From a bacterium (lineage in GTDB: Bacteria; UBA9089; JASEGY01): 26,136 bases of DNA. The stretch covers positions 1 to 26,136 of the forward strand of contig JASEGY010000008.1 of assembly GCA_030019105.1 (NCBI GenBank), read 5' to 3'. The position numbers and the translations under genes are program-made. The notes under the pieces are model-generated. The model was not told the DNA's origin. It saw only the letters and a program-made list of their open reading frames with translations, and did no database searches. Within the stretch, counting starts at the first letter, position 1; each line of letters opens with the position of its first letter. This document shows, in pieces, positions 16,833 to 24,863 of the stretch.

Positions 16833-17160
16833 TTACTTTCGACTTATTATTATTTTGCCTGTTCTTTTTATCTCATCAGCTAATACCCCACCGTGGTCAA
16901 AATCTTCCGGCCTGAAAGGAATTGGTTCAATTCTACTGTCGATTCCTTCTTCTCAAAGGTATTATTCGCCTTCTATCTTCAAATCTATCTCCTGTAAATG
17001 TGTTTGAAATCAGGGCAATGTCTATGTCACTTTCCTCTTTAGGTTCTCCCTTTACCTGGGAGCCAAAAATTATTACTTCCTGTATTGGTATATTATTTAT
17101 TTCAAGCTCTTTTATATATTTCCTAACCAGTTCTATTGTTGAATTTGTTGTAATAGCCAT
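16833..17160 (-). pseudogene. Frameshifted MNT-type nucleotidyltransferase
   Basis: The start is ATG 17160 (GGAG upstream); a longer frame to 17214 lacks such a site. The motif FGSQVKGEPKEESDIDIAL carries GS and DxD, followed by FTGDRFEDRRR. The reading frame then breaks near 16943-16950 in an A/G-rich run and stops early. Skipping one base restores the frame and yields IEPIPFRPEDF and an end at TAA 16833-16835, giving a normal length of about 108 residues. It is homologous to the gene at 7125-7469. One extra base is the only defect seen, so it is either a recent pseudogene or a sequencing error. It lies 95 bases downstream of the MNT-HEPN pair. Confidence 0.8.
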
Positions 17161-17255
17161 TCTTTCAACTCCTGTATCTTTTTCATATATCCTTGAGTGA
17201 ATTCCTTTGTACACTTCGTGTGAAAGGAAAACTTCTCAATTGAACTTTTTCCTCT

Positions 17256-17759
17256 TTACTCACTTGGTTCTCCTTGCCAGTCAAGAAGCTGTAAAAAAGC
17301 AAGAAACTTCTTCAAATCTCTTTCTAAAAGTGGTTTAATCCGGCTATATTTTTTCTCTAAGAATTCAATCTTGTCCCAGTCATAGTTGAACTCGAAATAA
17401 TATCTCCTAAAGTGCCTGAATTTCAAAAATTCCAACAGAATAGAATGCACCTCATCTGAGATAACGGGTAATCTGTACTCCTCAATCTCAAGGGTCATCT
17501 TGTGTAATAAATCAGCATGCCACTTCTCCTTTTGCAACCTATTTTCGAAAAACCGTGATATTCTCAAGAATAGTGTCTCTAAGCAGGTATAGAAATCTAC
17601 CATAATTTCGGCCACAACAATAGCGGAGGTCTCCTTCTTTCCCAGAAGAGGCAAATCATTCTTTGTGAACTCCTGGTAAAATGAGTCAATTTTTGCCAAT
17701 ACAGTCTGAGTCTTCTTAATTTCTCGGATCAAATCTAAAACAGGTTCATTTCCTTTCAT
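17256..17759 (-). CDS. HEPN-domain protein (HepT-like toxin)
   Basis: 167 residues, all helical, resembling the HepT-like family that pairs with MNT nucleotidyltransferases. The conserved stretch is FRHFRRYYFEFNYDW (114-128): R115 and H116 match the usual FRH, while the position after the second arginine is Y120, then Y121. In characterised HepT toxins an R-x4-6-H motif forms the RNase site and a nearby tyrosine is AMPylated by the MNT partner. It is unclear whether this variant retains the catalytic histidine. The ATG overlaps the end of the upstream MNT gene by 14 bases, the typical gene pairing. It would be an RNA-cleaving toxin if active, at the tail of the sugar cluster. Confidence 0.75.
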   Translation of the reverse strand: MKGNEPVLDLIREIKKTQTVLAKIDSFYQEFTKNDLPLLGKKETSAIVVAEIMVDFYTCLETLFLRISRFFENRLQKEKWHADLLHKMTLEIEEYRLPVISDEVHSILLEFLKFRHFRRYYFEFNYDWDKIEFLEKKYSRIKPLLERDLKKFLAFLQLLDWQGEPSE

Positions 17760-18120
17760 AGACTAACCGTCCCTTTTCTCTTATGCTCCTGGCATGAATT
17801 GGTTCAATCTTTTCAATCTCCACCAAATCCAACGGGAAGTTGGTTAATTTATCGGCAGCTCCAAACATTTCAAAAAACTCTTCCGCAGATTTAACCCCTT
17901 CCACCGCAATGTCTATGTCTGAAATTTCAGAGAAATCTCTCTCATTTAGCAAGGAGCCCCATTGGTAAACCCGTTTGGGATTATACTTCTGAATTAACAT
18001 TTCCTTAATTAGATCAAAATCATCCCAGGCTTTCTCAAAAAGTTTATGATTTTCCTGCCTTCTCTTTCGCTCTTTTTGCTGGATAAACTCTCGTGCCTTT
18101 TGAATGTCAAATTTACTCAT
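17746..18120 (-). CDS. MNT nucleotidyltransferase, antitoxin partner of the HEPN gene
   Basis: 124 residues. A charged N-terminal helix (1-45) precedes the nucleotidyltransferase core: G55-S56 in YQWGSLLNERDFSEISDID with D68 and D70 as metal ligands. In MntA-HepT systems such a protein AMPylates and silences the HEPN toxin. GAGGT lies 7 bases before the ATG, inside the end of the preceding glycosyltransferase gene, from whose stop it is only 3 bases away. The pair therefore sits flush against the glycan cluster and may be co-transcribed with it. Confidence 0.8.
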   Translation of the reverse strand: MSKFDIQKAREFIQQKERKRRQENHKLFEKAWDDFDLIKEMLIQKYNPKRVYQWGSLLNERDFSEISDIDIAVEGVKSAEEFFEMFGAADKLTNFPLDLVEIEKIEPIHARSIREKGRLVYERK

Positions 18121-18123
18121 TTT

Positions 18124-19359
18124 TTACCTCGAATGTCCATCTTTGCACCTCTGAGGTAAGATATCAAGAAGCCGCAGAAAGCCAACTATGGCAAAGATCA
18201 AGACATAGGGCATAATCGGCAAACGGTAGCGGGGAAGAGCAACAAAGAGAAAGATAGAGGTAATCGTAAAATAGAGGATTATAGCGATTAAAGGTAATTT
18301 ATCTCTCCAGTTCTCCCTTAGCCCCACCCCTAAACCCAGGATAGCTAACAAGAGCACAAGGTAATCGACAATAGTTACACCTAATTTTATTTTAGGATGA
18401 GGCTGCAAAACCTTTACTCCCCCAGGAATCCAGAACCAGTACCGCTCAAATTTCCTTGCGCACAGCCGAAAATATCCTGACGGGTTATTGATGATATTCT
18501 TAATCCCTTCCCGGAAGCAGGCTTTATCCGCCTCAATGGGGGATAATCCTTCAATAATTCTATTATATACCTCCTGGTCCTTTGGACTATACTCTTGTGG
18601 GGAACCATAAGGAATTATCCCATCTGAGGAGGAATAGGTTGCCATCCAAAAATTCATTCCACCCCCACAATCTTGAACCGGTATAAAAGCATTAAATCTG
18701 ACATAATTCCTGAACGTCCACGGAGCCACAGTGACAACCGTAGCAAGCAGAAAGATCGATATCCAGAAAAATTCCCTCTTCTTAAATGGCAAAAATAGGA
18801 ACGCAAGATATAAAAAGAAAGGAAAAAGGAGGGTCATAGGACGACATAAGGTAGTTAATCCCATAAATATCCCACTAAGGACATACCAACCTGTTTGCTT
18901 CCTTTTTGTTGCTTTGGTCAAAAAGAGGATGCTTATCGCCAGCAGAAAGATGGCTAATTCCTCAGAAAGTACGAAGCCGGCCGTAGAAATAAGGGGGGGA
19001 TAAAGAGCCATTACTGCCCCTGACCATAATCCAACTCTGCGGTCAAATATTTCTTTGCTAATAAAGTAGATAATAATGCAGCTTATGGCCCCCAGTAAAG
19101 CCTGGCTCAATTTTACGGCTAAATGGCTCTGTCCAAACAGGAAATATATCCCTGCCAGGAAAAGTGGATATAGCGGAGGCCTTCCTGCGCTGGGGATACC
19201 TGGCGCAGAAGAAAAACCGTCTCCTTTAATCAGACTTTTAGCTATGATCTCATAGCTTCCTGTATCCGGGGCATAAAGTGGTGGGAAGAAAAGAACAAAG
19301 GCTAATCTTACGGCTAAAGCTAAAATAAAGATGAACCAGAACGGTCTTTTGTTAATCAA
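18124..19359 (-). CDS. Membrane glycosyltransferase, GT39/ArnT-like (PMT_2 family)
   Basis: 411 residues with about ten predicted membrane helices. The first luminal loop has D32 in PDTGSYE, the position of the catalytic acid in this superfamily, and RPPLYPLFLAG follows, as expected. Such enzymes move a sugar from a polyprenyl-phosphate donor to a lipid or protein on the outer side of the inner membrane. The start is TTG 19359, with AGGAGG 4 bases upstream; ATT 19356 would improve the spacing but is rarer. It follows the radical SAM gene by 18 bases. The GT2 gene two positions upstream could supply its polyprenyl-linked donor (inference). Confidence 0.85.
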   Translation of the reverse strand: MINKRPFWFIFILALAVRLAFVLFFPPLYAPDTGSYEIIAKSLIKGDGFSSAPGIPSAGRPPLYPLFLAGIYFLFGQSHLAVKLSQALLGAISCIIIYFISKEIFDRRVGLWSGAVMALYPPLISTAGFVLSEELAIFLLAISILFLTKATKRKQTGWYVLSGIFMGLTTLCRPMTLLFPFFLYLAFLFLPFKKREFFWISIFLLATVVTVAPWTFRNYVRFNAFIPVQDCGGGMNFWMATYSSSDGIIPYGSPQEYSPKDQEVYNRIIEGLSPIEADKACFREGIKNIINNPSGYFRLCARKFERYWFWIPGGVKVLQPHPKIKLGVTIVDYLVLLLAILGLGVGLRENWRDKLPLIAIILYFTITSIFLFVALPRYRLPIMPYVLIFAIVGFLRLLDILPQRCKDGHSR

Positions 19360-19377
19360 ATTTCCTCCTATACTCGA

Positions 19378-20769
19378 TCAATTCCTACCAAAGCTTATCA
19401 TGGAGAAAAAAGACTTGTAATTATTTCTCAAGTCATTTAAGGTTCGAATCTTCAATAATCTTCTTAGAAGATAAGAGGGCCGAAGGTAAAACTTCTTGTA
19501 AGCTGTATGATAATGTTTGGTAATTGTTTCTTGATTTACGGTGGGCAGATTCATAACGATATTAGCCAGATCATATTTATTCCAATTAGTAATATTTAAA
19601 TGTCCATTCTTAACCGCCCAATCATACATCTCTGTGCCGGGATAGGGGGTAGTAATATTAAAAACAACTATATCCGGATCCAACTCTATGGCTAAACGCA
19701 CTGTCTTTTCTAAAGTCTCTTTTGTCTCTCCGGGATTACCGAACATAAACATACAGCGAACATCCAGCCCTGTTTTTTTGGTTATTTCTACCACCTCTTT
19801 TACCTTTTCCAGAGAGATATGTTTTTTGATATTCTTAAGAATATTTTCGTCTCCTGATTCTACCCCATAGCCTATTTGATGACATCCGGCTTGTTTCATT
19901 AGCCCAAGAGTTTCTTGATCTATACAATCTACCCGAGACATACAACTCCAGGTAATATCCAGGCCCCTCTTAAGCATGAGTTCACACATGCCCTGCATAT
20001 TCTTTCGCTTGGCGGTAATAGTATCATCGTAAAAGGATATCTCTTTTATCCCATAATCTTTAATCAATCGTTCCATCTCGCCCACAATGTTCGCAGGCGT
20101 TCGAAATCTCGTCCGCTTACCCATAGCCTCTGTCGAACAAAAAGTGCACTTCCCCGGACAACCACGGGAAGTCATCATGCTCATAGCCGGCAATCGCTTG
20201 TAATTACCTGTGGAAGGCTTATATTTCGCAATCGGCAGTAAATGATGCGCCGGGTAAGGAATATCATCTATATTCTCTATAAACTCTCTGGCTTTATTAT
20301 GGACAGGCTTGCCATTTTCCTTAAATGATAAGCCCAATATATCCTCTAACGATCTGCCTTTCATCAATTCGGTTAAGGTGATTTCTCCTTCCCCCCTGAC
20401 TACCAGATCGACAAATTCGTGGGAAAGGATTTCTTCGGGACGAAGCGTGGAATGGACTCCCCCAAAGATGATCCCTGTTTGAGGGAAGTTTTCTTTTACA
20501 AAGTGAGCTACTTCGAGAGCCCTGTTTATCTCAACGGTAGTTGCTGTCAGCCCTGCGAATTTCGGAGCCCACTCTTGCAGGATACTCTTTAATTCATCAG
20601 GTGTTATGGGCTCGGCTTGCATATCCAGGATCTTTACAGTAAATCCTTCTTTCTCAAGATAGGCGGCACAATAGGCTATCCCTAAGGCCGGCAGGCTTCT
20701 ATCTATGGCCTTCCATATATTACCTTCCTTGAAAAGACGCGGAGGATTTATTAAGACAATATCCGTCAT
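19378..20769 (-). CDS. B12-binding-type radical SAM protein
   Basis: 463 residues from ATG 20769. The upstream gene ends in TGA overlapping this ATG (ATGA), so the 17-residue longer frame is not used. Residues about 1-130 form a Rossmann-like B12-binding domain (IVLINPPRLF, GIIFGGVHSTLRPEEIL, VVRGEGE), but I do not see the DxHxxG cobalamin-ligand motif. The radical SAM domain carries C204-x3-C208-x2-C211 (SRGCPGKCTFCS), FYDDT and GYGVESGDENIL. Related class B enzymes methylate unreactive carbons or rearrange rings; the substrate here is unknown. Its location between two glycosyltransferases suggests modification of a lipid-linked sugar or its carrier. Confidence 0.85.
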   Translation of the reverse strand: MTDIVLINPPRLFKEGNIWKAIDRSLPALGIAYCAAYLEKEGFTVKILDMQAEPITPDELKSILQEWAPKFAGLTATTVEINRALEVAHFVKENFPQTGIIFGGVHSTLRPEEILSHEFVDLVVRGEGEITLTELMKGRSLEDILGLSFKENGKPVHNKAREFIENIDDIPYPAHHLLPIAKYKPSTGNYKRLPAMSMMTSRGCPGKCTFCSTEAMGKRTRFRTPANIVGEMERLIKDYGIKEISFYDDTITAKRKNMQGMCELMLKRGLDITWSCMSRVDCIDQETLGLMKQAGCHQIGYGVESGDENILKNIKKHISLEKVKEVVEITKKTGLDVRCMFMFGNPGETKETLEKTVRLAIELDPDIVVFNITTPYPGTEMYDWAVKNGHLNITNWNKYDLANIVMNLPTVNQETITKHYHTAYKKFYLRPSYLLRRLLKIRTLNDLRNNYKSFFSMISFGRN

Positions 20770-21482
20770 TTTTTCAATCCTAACCTTAGAAAAATCAAAG
20801 GCCTTAAAATACGCCACCAATCCCGAAAAGGGACCATCTTCGTATAGCCGTCATCTAAATGGTAAACTTTAGTGACCGGGGCCTCTTTTACTTTATAACC
20901 TAACTCTATGGTCTTATAAAATAAGTAGGGTTCTAATTCGTAGGTATCCAGCCAATCCTGATGCAGATTTATCCGTTTGTCTTTAAGCAGAGATGTCCTG
21001 AAGGCCCGAAAACCATTCGTGCCGTCGGTACACGGAAATCCGGTAAGTAATCGAAAGATTAAGGAATATCCCTTGGTGGTCACTCTTCTAAAGAGAGGCA
21101 AATTGACTGCCCTTTTACCTCCAATACGGCGGGAGCCCTGAATAAAGTCATACCCTTCTCCCACAATTGGCCTTACAACTATGTCCATTTCTTCTCCCCT
21201 GTCCTGATCGTCTCCACCCATAATGACTATAACATCAAACCCTTCCTCCAGAGCATATTCCATACCGGTCCGCAGGGCAGCCCCTACCCCCTTATTGCTG
21301 GAGTGACTTATCACTTTGGCTCCGGCCGCCTCAGCCTCTTTCCTGGTATTATCAGTCGAACCATCATCAACGACCAGGATTTCGTCCACTATTTCCTTTG
21401 GCGCCCCCAAAACCACCCGACTGATCTTTCCCTCCTCATTCAAAGCAGGAAGAACTAAAATAATTTTGTTTCCTGACATCAT
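20766..21482 (-). CDS. Family 2 glycosyltransferase, polyprenyl-phosphate sugar synthase-like
   Basis: 238 residues from ATG 21482. That ATG overlaps the TGA of the aminotransferase gene, and the 3' end overlaps the next start in the same way, so translation of three genes is coupled. GT-A fold: [24 protein letters not shown] (D39, D40), and the metal-binding region GGDDQD (D91, D92). Length and sequence resemble DPM1-like enzymes that load a nucleotide sugar onto polyprenyl phosphate at the cytoplasmic face. No C-terminal membrane helices are present. It could make the donor for the GT39-like enzyme. Confidence 0.85.
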   Translation of the reverse strand: MMSGNKIILVLPALNEEGKISRVVLGAPKEIVDEILVVDDGSTDNTRKEAEAAGAKVISHSSNKGVGAALRTGMEYALEEGFDVIVIMGGDDQDRGEEMDIVVRPIVGEGYDFIQGSRRIGGKRAVNLPLFRRVTTKGYSLIFRLLTGFPCTDGTNGFRAFRTSLLKDKRINLHQDWLDTYELEPYLFYKTIELGYKVKEAPVTKVYHLDDGYTKMVPFRDWWRILRPLIFLRLGLKK

Positions 21483-23005
21483 CTTTCCAATCCTTCTTTC
21501 AGGGCTAAAGCTACCCATTCAATCTGGGATGGGGTTAATTCCGGGAACATAGGCAAGGAAAGAATCTTGTCCGCATACTCCTCCGTTACTGGGAAATCTC
21601 CCCGGCTGTATTCCAGGTCCCGATAAGCCTCCTGGAGATGAATAGGCACAGGATAATGGATAATAGTGCCCACTCCTTTAGAGGCCAGATATTCTTGAAG
21701 GGCAGAACGGCCTTCTACCCGGATAATATATAAATGGTAGACGTGCCGGCTATCAGGGACTTCAACAGGAGTAGCACAGTCACTGTCCGCCAGCAATTGA
21801 CTGTAGAGGCGGGCATGGCCTCTTCGCAGGTTGTTCCATTTTTCCAGATGGTTAAGTTTGACTCGCAGGACGGCGGCTTGAATGGTGTCTAAGCGAGAGT
21901 TGAAGCCTTTCTGGGAATGATAATACTTCACTCGCTGACCATAATTTCGGAGCAACTTCAAGGAGTCAGCAATTTCTTCATTATTGGTGGCCACTATTCC
22001 TCCGTCACCGTAAGCCCCTAAGTTCTTGCCTGGATAGAAGCTAAAACAGCCGGCATCTCCTATCGCGCCGACTTTTCTTCCTTTATATTCTGACCCGTGG
22101 GCCTGACAGGCATCCTCAATGACCTTGAGATTATGCCTGGCCGCTATTTCTAAGATGGCATCCATATCGGCCGGTTGTCCGTAAAGATGAACCGGGATGA
22201 TGGCCTTTGTCCGTTCAGTAATTGTCTCTTCGATTTTAGATATATCTATATTGTAGGTTTGAGGATCAATATCTACCAGGACAGGCCTTGCCCCGGCATA
22301 GGAGATAGCCAGAGTTGTCGCAATAAAGGTATTGGCCGCCGTAATAACCTCATCCCCTGGTTGGACTCCGCAGGCCAGTAAGGCCAGATGAAGGGCCTCT
22401 GTGCCGGAGCCAACCCCTATCCCGTATTTAGCCTGATGAAAGCGGGCAAACTCTTCCTCAAACAACTCTACTTCTTTACCGAGGATAAAAGAGGTGTTAG
22501 TAATGACCTCAGTCATAGAATCATCCACTGAGTTGTAAATTTGGTGAAACTGGGCCTTTAAATCCAGAAAATTTACTTTGTCAGGCTGTTTCTTTTCTTT
22601 AGCCAGTTTATCCAGGAATTCCTCCGGGGTGTAAGCCGGCACCGGTGAATCTTTAAAGTCCTTCTTATTTCTGGTAATAATAGCCTCAAGACCAAATTGC
22701 TTAGCTGCTTCAATCTGAAGATTGTCTTCAAAATCAGGAAAGTCACTTTGCCAGGCAGCGCTAATAAGTCCTTTTCGCAAAGGGACTATTAAAAACTCTG
22801 AAATCTGTTCAGCAATCTCTTTCCTGGCCTGTCTTTCTCCAACCCTTTTTACATGGAGATAATGGAGAGTCGGGATACTACCGGCCAAAATCCAGCCCTC
22901 TATTTTTTTAGTCTGGGCCAAATCAATGACTTTTCCACTATTCTCCCACCCCTCTCTCTTGCTTAAGACATCTTCTATAACATTGATATCTATCAATACT
23001 TTCAT
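21479..23005 (-). CDS. PIN domain fused to DegT/DnrJ/EryC1-family sugar aminotransferase
   Basis: 508 residues in one uninterrupted frame. Residues 1-131 are a complete PIN-type RNase domain: D6 (VLIDINVI), E93-D94 in [13 protein letters not shown], and D116 (ITRNKKDF), ending [10 protein letters not shown] short charged linker (132-143) follows. Residues 144-508 are a full DegT aminotransferase beginning at its normal N-terminus ([10 protein letters not shown]), with [12 protein letters not shown]298 ([10 protein letters not shown]) and PLP lysine K327 ([16 protein letters not shown]). DegT enzymes transfer an amino group to a keto nucleotide sugar. The gene follows a small antitoxin-like gene by 5 bases, as a toxin gene would, and overlaps the GT2 gene by ATGA, as a sugar gene would. 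The fusion therefore joins a toxin-antitoxin locus to the operon at protein level. A missed frameshift is not needed to explain it, but an assembly join cannot be excluded. Confidence 0.9.
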   Translation of the reverse strand: MKVLIDINVIEDVLSKREGWENSGKVIDLAQTKKIEGWILAGSIPTLHYLHVKRVGERQARKEIAEQISEFLIVPLRKGLISAAWQSDFPDFEDNLQIEAAKQFGLEAIITRNKKDFKDSPVPAYTPEEFLDKLAKEKKQPDKVNFLDLKAQFHQIYNSVDDSMTEVITNTSFILGKEVELFEEEFARFHQAKYGIGVGSGTEALHLALLACGVQPGDEVITAANTFIATTLAISYAGARPVLVDIDPQTYNIDISKIEETITERTKAIIPVHLYGQPADMDAILEIAARHNLKVIEDACQAHGSEYKGRKVGAIGDAGCFSFYPGKNLGAYGDGGIVATNNEEIADSLKLLRNYGQRVKYYHSQKGFNSRLDTIQAAVLRVKLNHLEKWNNLRRGHARLYSQLLADSDCATPVEVPDSRHVYHLYIIRVEGRSALQEYLASKGVGTIIHYPVPIHLQEAYRDLEYSRGDFPVTEEYADKILSLPMFPELTPSQIEWVALALKEGLER

Positions 23006-23010
23006 TATTA

Positions 23011-23310
23011 TTATATCCTTTCCTTCAAAATCCGATAAAGCTCATCGTCTCTTTCTTTCCGGCTCATTTTGGGCCATACCCCAACCATCTTTAACCATTT
23101 CTTAGATAACGGCCCTTCAGGATATTTTTTTCTAAATTCCTCTTCGGCCATTTCAACTCTTTCTTCTTCTGGTAAAGATGACCAATCAATCTCTTCATCA
23201 CTTTCAACTTCATCCTTAATGATCACAAAGGCTTCGTTAATCTTTCCCGCCTTCACCGGCTCAAGTGGGATGAAGACGTCCCCATCAAATTTGACCTTCA
23301 ATGCCTGCAT
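23011..23310 (-). CDS. Antitoxin-like protein preceding the PIN domain
   Basis: 99 residues. The N-terminal part ([20 protein letters not shown]) has the beta-hairpin style of DUF104/AbrB-type antitoxins. The acidic middle and the C-terminal helix ([14 protein letters not shown]) would form the toxin-binding part. A strong GGAGG lies upstream of the ATG. It ends 5 bases before the PIN-aminotransferase start, the usual antitoxin-toxin arrangement. It probably represses its own promoter and neutralises the PIN domain, though no operator was identified. Confidence 0.7.
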   Translation of the reverse strand: MQALKVKFDGDVFIPLEPVKAGKINEAFVIIKDEVESDEEIDWSSLPEEERVEMAEEEFRKKYPEGPLSKKWLKMVGVWPKMSRKERDDELYRILKERI

Positions 23311-23365
23311 ATTTCACCCCTCCTTCAATGACCTTCTTCTTAGATGTTTCCTTTCCAAATGAGGA

Positions 23366-23523
23366 CATCGTTTCAAAGCGCCTAAATAGCAACTTTACAC
23401 TTTTGGGGTGAATCGCGTAGTCCCAGAAACCAGGTTTCTTGAAGAAACCTGGTTTCTCTCGCCCTAATCTCGGAAAAAAGTGTAAAGCGATCTCCTGCTA
23501 TTTACCAGCAGGATGAAACGATG
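23366..23523. repeat. Nested inverted-repeat island between acyltransferase and antitoxin genes
   Basis: Three concentric complementary pairs: CATCGTTTCA (23366-23375) with 23514-23523, AAATAGCA (23384-23391) with 23496-23503, and CTTTACACTTTT (23393-23404) with 23476-23487. In the centre is copy 3 of the 33-bp palindrome. The DNA could fold into one long branched hairpin. It carries no coding sequence, and the flanks 23311-23365 and 23524-23573 show nothing recognisable. Confidence 0.85.
23425..23457. repeat. 33-bp perfect palindrome, copy 3
   Basis: Identical to 7452-7484, including the central G. It sits at the middle of the larger inverted repeat 23366-23523, as if inserted into its loop. 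Confidence 0.95.
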
Positions 23524-23573
23524 CCCCAAATCATTATAGTCATTTTGACCATTAAAGTCAAGGGAGTTTCTTC

Positions 23574-24182
23574 CTAATACGGCCTCTCTTTCATCCCCTG
23601 TTTACATTTTAGCTCACTCGTCGAACAGACTACCCTGGCCGGGCTTCCATAGACTACTGATCGTGGCGGGACATCCTTTGTGACTACTGCTCCGGCGCCA
23701 ACCAGGGAATGTTCACCTATGACAATATGGGGCAGAAGGGTAGCGTTGATTCCTATCCTGGCTCCCTTTTTGACCGTCGGTCCTTTCATACATTTAGTGC
23801 AGACAGGATGTGGGTCGTTACCGATAATCACGCCTGGGGCAAGGAAGACATCATCTTCCAGGGTGGTGAATTGAGCTATGTAAACATTATTATGGATCTT
23901 AACATTATTGCCAATCTTACATCCGTAATCAACAGTGGAATTGTTCCAGATATTGAAGTTGTTTCCAATGAGATTTTCCTCCCGGATAACTACATTATGA
24001 CCCGTTTCTAAATTGTCGCCTATTTCAAGGCCGGCATAAATGACTGTTCCGCTTCTAACCCTGGCCCGATGGCCAATAATGGTCTTTAACGAGGCAATCT
24101 TTCGGCCGGATAGGTAGCCTAAAACTACTCCCTCATCAATCCGGGGATCCTTCCCGATTTCTATATCATTCGTTAGTCGCAT
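23574..24182 (-). CDS. Hexapeptide-repeat acyltransferase (sugar N-acetyltransferase type)
   Basis: 202 residues. Left-handed beta-helix built from hexapeptide turns (IGDNLETGHNVVI, IGNNFNIWNNSTV, IGNNVKIHNNVYI), then the C-terminal PPRSVVYGSPARVV signature. Family members transfer an acetyl group from acetyl-CoA to an amino sugar nucleotide and work as trimers. Together with the dehydrogenase upstream and the aminotransferase downstream it resembles the WlbA/WlbB/WlbE-type route to 2,3-diacetamido sugars, but the substrate is inferred. It starts 2 bases after the HicA-like stop with a weak ribosome-binding site, so translation is probably coupled. A Cys pair (CTKCMKG) lies in the loop after about residue 130. 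Confidence 0.85.
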   Translation of the reverse strand: MRLTNDIEIGKDPRIDEGVVLGYLSGRKIASLKTIIGHRARVRSGTVIYAGLEIGDNLETGHNVVIREENLIGNNFNIWNNSTVDYGCKIGNNVKIHNNVYIAQFTTLEDDVFLAPGVIIGNDPHPVCTKCMKGPTVKKGARIGINATLLPHIVIGEHSLVGAGAVVTKDVPPRSVVYGSPARVVCSTSELKCKQGMKERPY

Positions 24183-24184
24183 TA

Positions 24185-24451
24185 CTAAAGAATATCCTTC
24201 TCTTTTAAAATAATCTCATAGTCTTCCCGATACAGGGTGCAATCTATTAGTCCTTTGAATTGCCGCTCATTGACCCTCAATTGCTGTCGAATAAAATAAG
24301 GCAAATCACCCTTTAATTCTCCTCGCTTATGAGGGACTTTTGTCCTTACCACAACTTTCCCTTCATATCTAAAGCTGGCTATCGTGTCTCTTCCTTCTCG
24401 CACATCCATCTTTAACTTTTCGAACAGCCTTAAAACCTCTTTAACTTTCAT
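24185..24451 (-). CDS. HicA-like toxin
   Basis: 88 residues from ATG 24451, which overlaps the TGA of the HicB-like gene (ATGA); a longer frame to 24484 would overlap it by 37 bases and is less likely. The pattern (VLRLFEKLKMDVREGRDTI, VVVRTKVPHKRGELK, LPYFIRQQLRVNERQF) follows the HicA double-stranded-RNA-binding-like fold. HicA toxins cleave mRNA with a histidine in a GSH motif near the first strand; here that place reads GRD, so the catalytic histidine may be missing or moved. Gene order HicB then HicA occurs in part of this family. Confidence 0.65.
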   Translation of the reverse strand: MKVKEVLRLFEKLKMDVREGRDTIASFRYEGKVVVRTKVPHKRGELKGDLPYFIRQQLRVNERQFKGLIDCTLYREDYEIILKEKDIL

Positions 24452-24789
24452 TCCTCTCTCACAATGCAACTTAAGTATTCCCATATCTTTTCCAAATCTT
24501 TACCCAGAGGCTCATTTTTAAGGTCATAGTAAAGCTCAACAATGGATTGGCGAAGATCCTCTATAGCTTCATATTCGCTATCCCCACATCCGTAAATATC
24601 CAAATCCGCTGTATAGGCAATGAACTGATAACCATCGTATTCTACAGAAACAGCTACAGGAGAAATAAGATGAAGGGAAGAATGATGCAAGCTATTTATC
24701 AGTAAAAACTTCTTTCTTTCGAGTCCCATTATCGTTTCTTTTAAGCCGTTTAGCTCTTCAAGAACCGTGCCCATTTTTACTGCTGCCAT
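24448..24789 (-). CDS. HicB-like antitoxin
   Basis: 113 residues. The C-terminal two thirds show the HicB partial RNase-H-like fold (VSVEYDGYQFIAYTADLDIYGCGDSEYEAIEDLRQSI), with an N-terminal helix (1-32). No clear DNA-binding domain is seen at the C-terminus. GAGGTG lies 7 bases before the ATG. It is the presumed partner of the HicA-like gene with which it overlaps, located between two sugar-biosynthesis genes. Confidence 0.7.
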   Translation of the reverse strand: MAAVKMGTVLEELNGLKETIMGLERKKFLLINSLHHSSLHLISPVAVSVEYDGYQFIAYTADLDIYGCGDSEYEAIEDLRQSIVELYYDLKNEPLGKDLEKIWEYLSCIVREE

Positions 24790-24863
24790 ACCAATTCACC
24801 TCACTAACCAAATTTCAATTTCTTTGATTTACAATTCGCAATCCGCAATTTAAGATTCGTCAT
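24790..24863. repeat. Short repeat-bearing gap between dehydrogenase and HicB genes
   Basis: 74 bases with CAATTTC and ATTCGCAATCCGCAATT words, the same kind of unit as the heptamer array at 158-192. It also holds the ribosome-binding site of the HicB-like gene. No promoter was recognised. Confidence 0.6.

Noticed and set aside
16922..17200. Plus-strand frame over the frameshifted nucleotidyltransferase
   Set aside because: It is antisense to a clearly conserved MNT coding sequence and shows no family features.
20770..20820. 17-residue N-terminal extension of the radical SAM protein
   Set aside because: It lies wholly within the GT2 coding sequence, whereas ATG 20769 forms the ATGA overlap seen at neighbouring junctions and begins at the conserved IVLINPPR strand.
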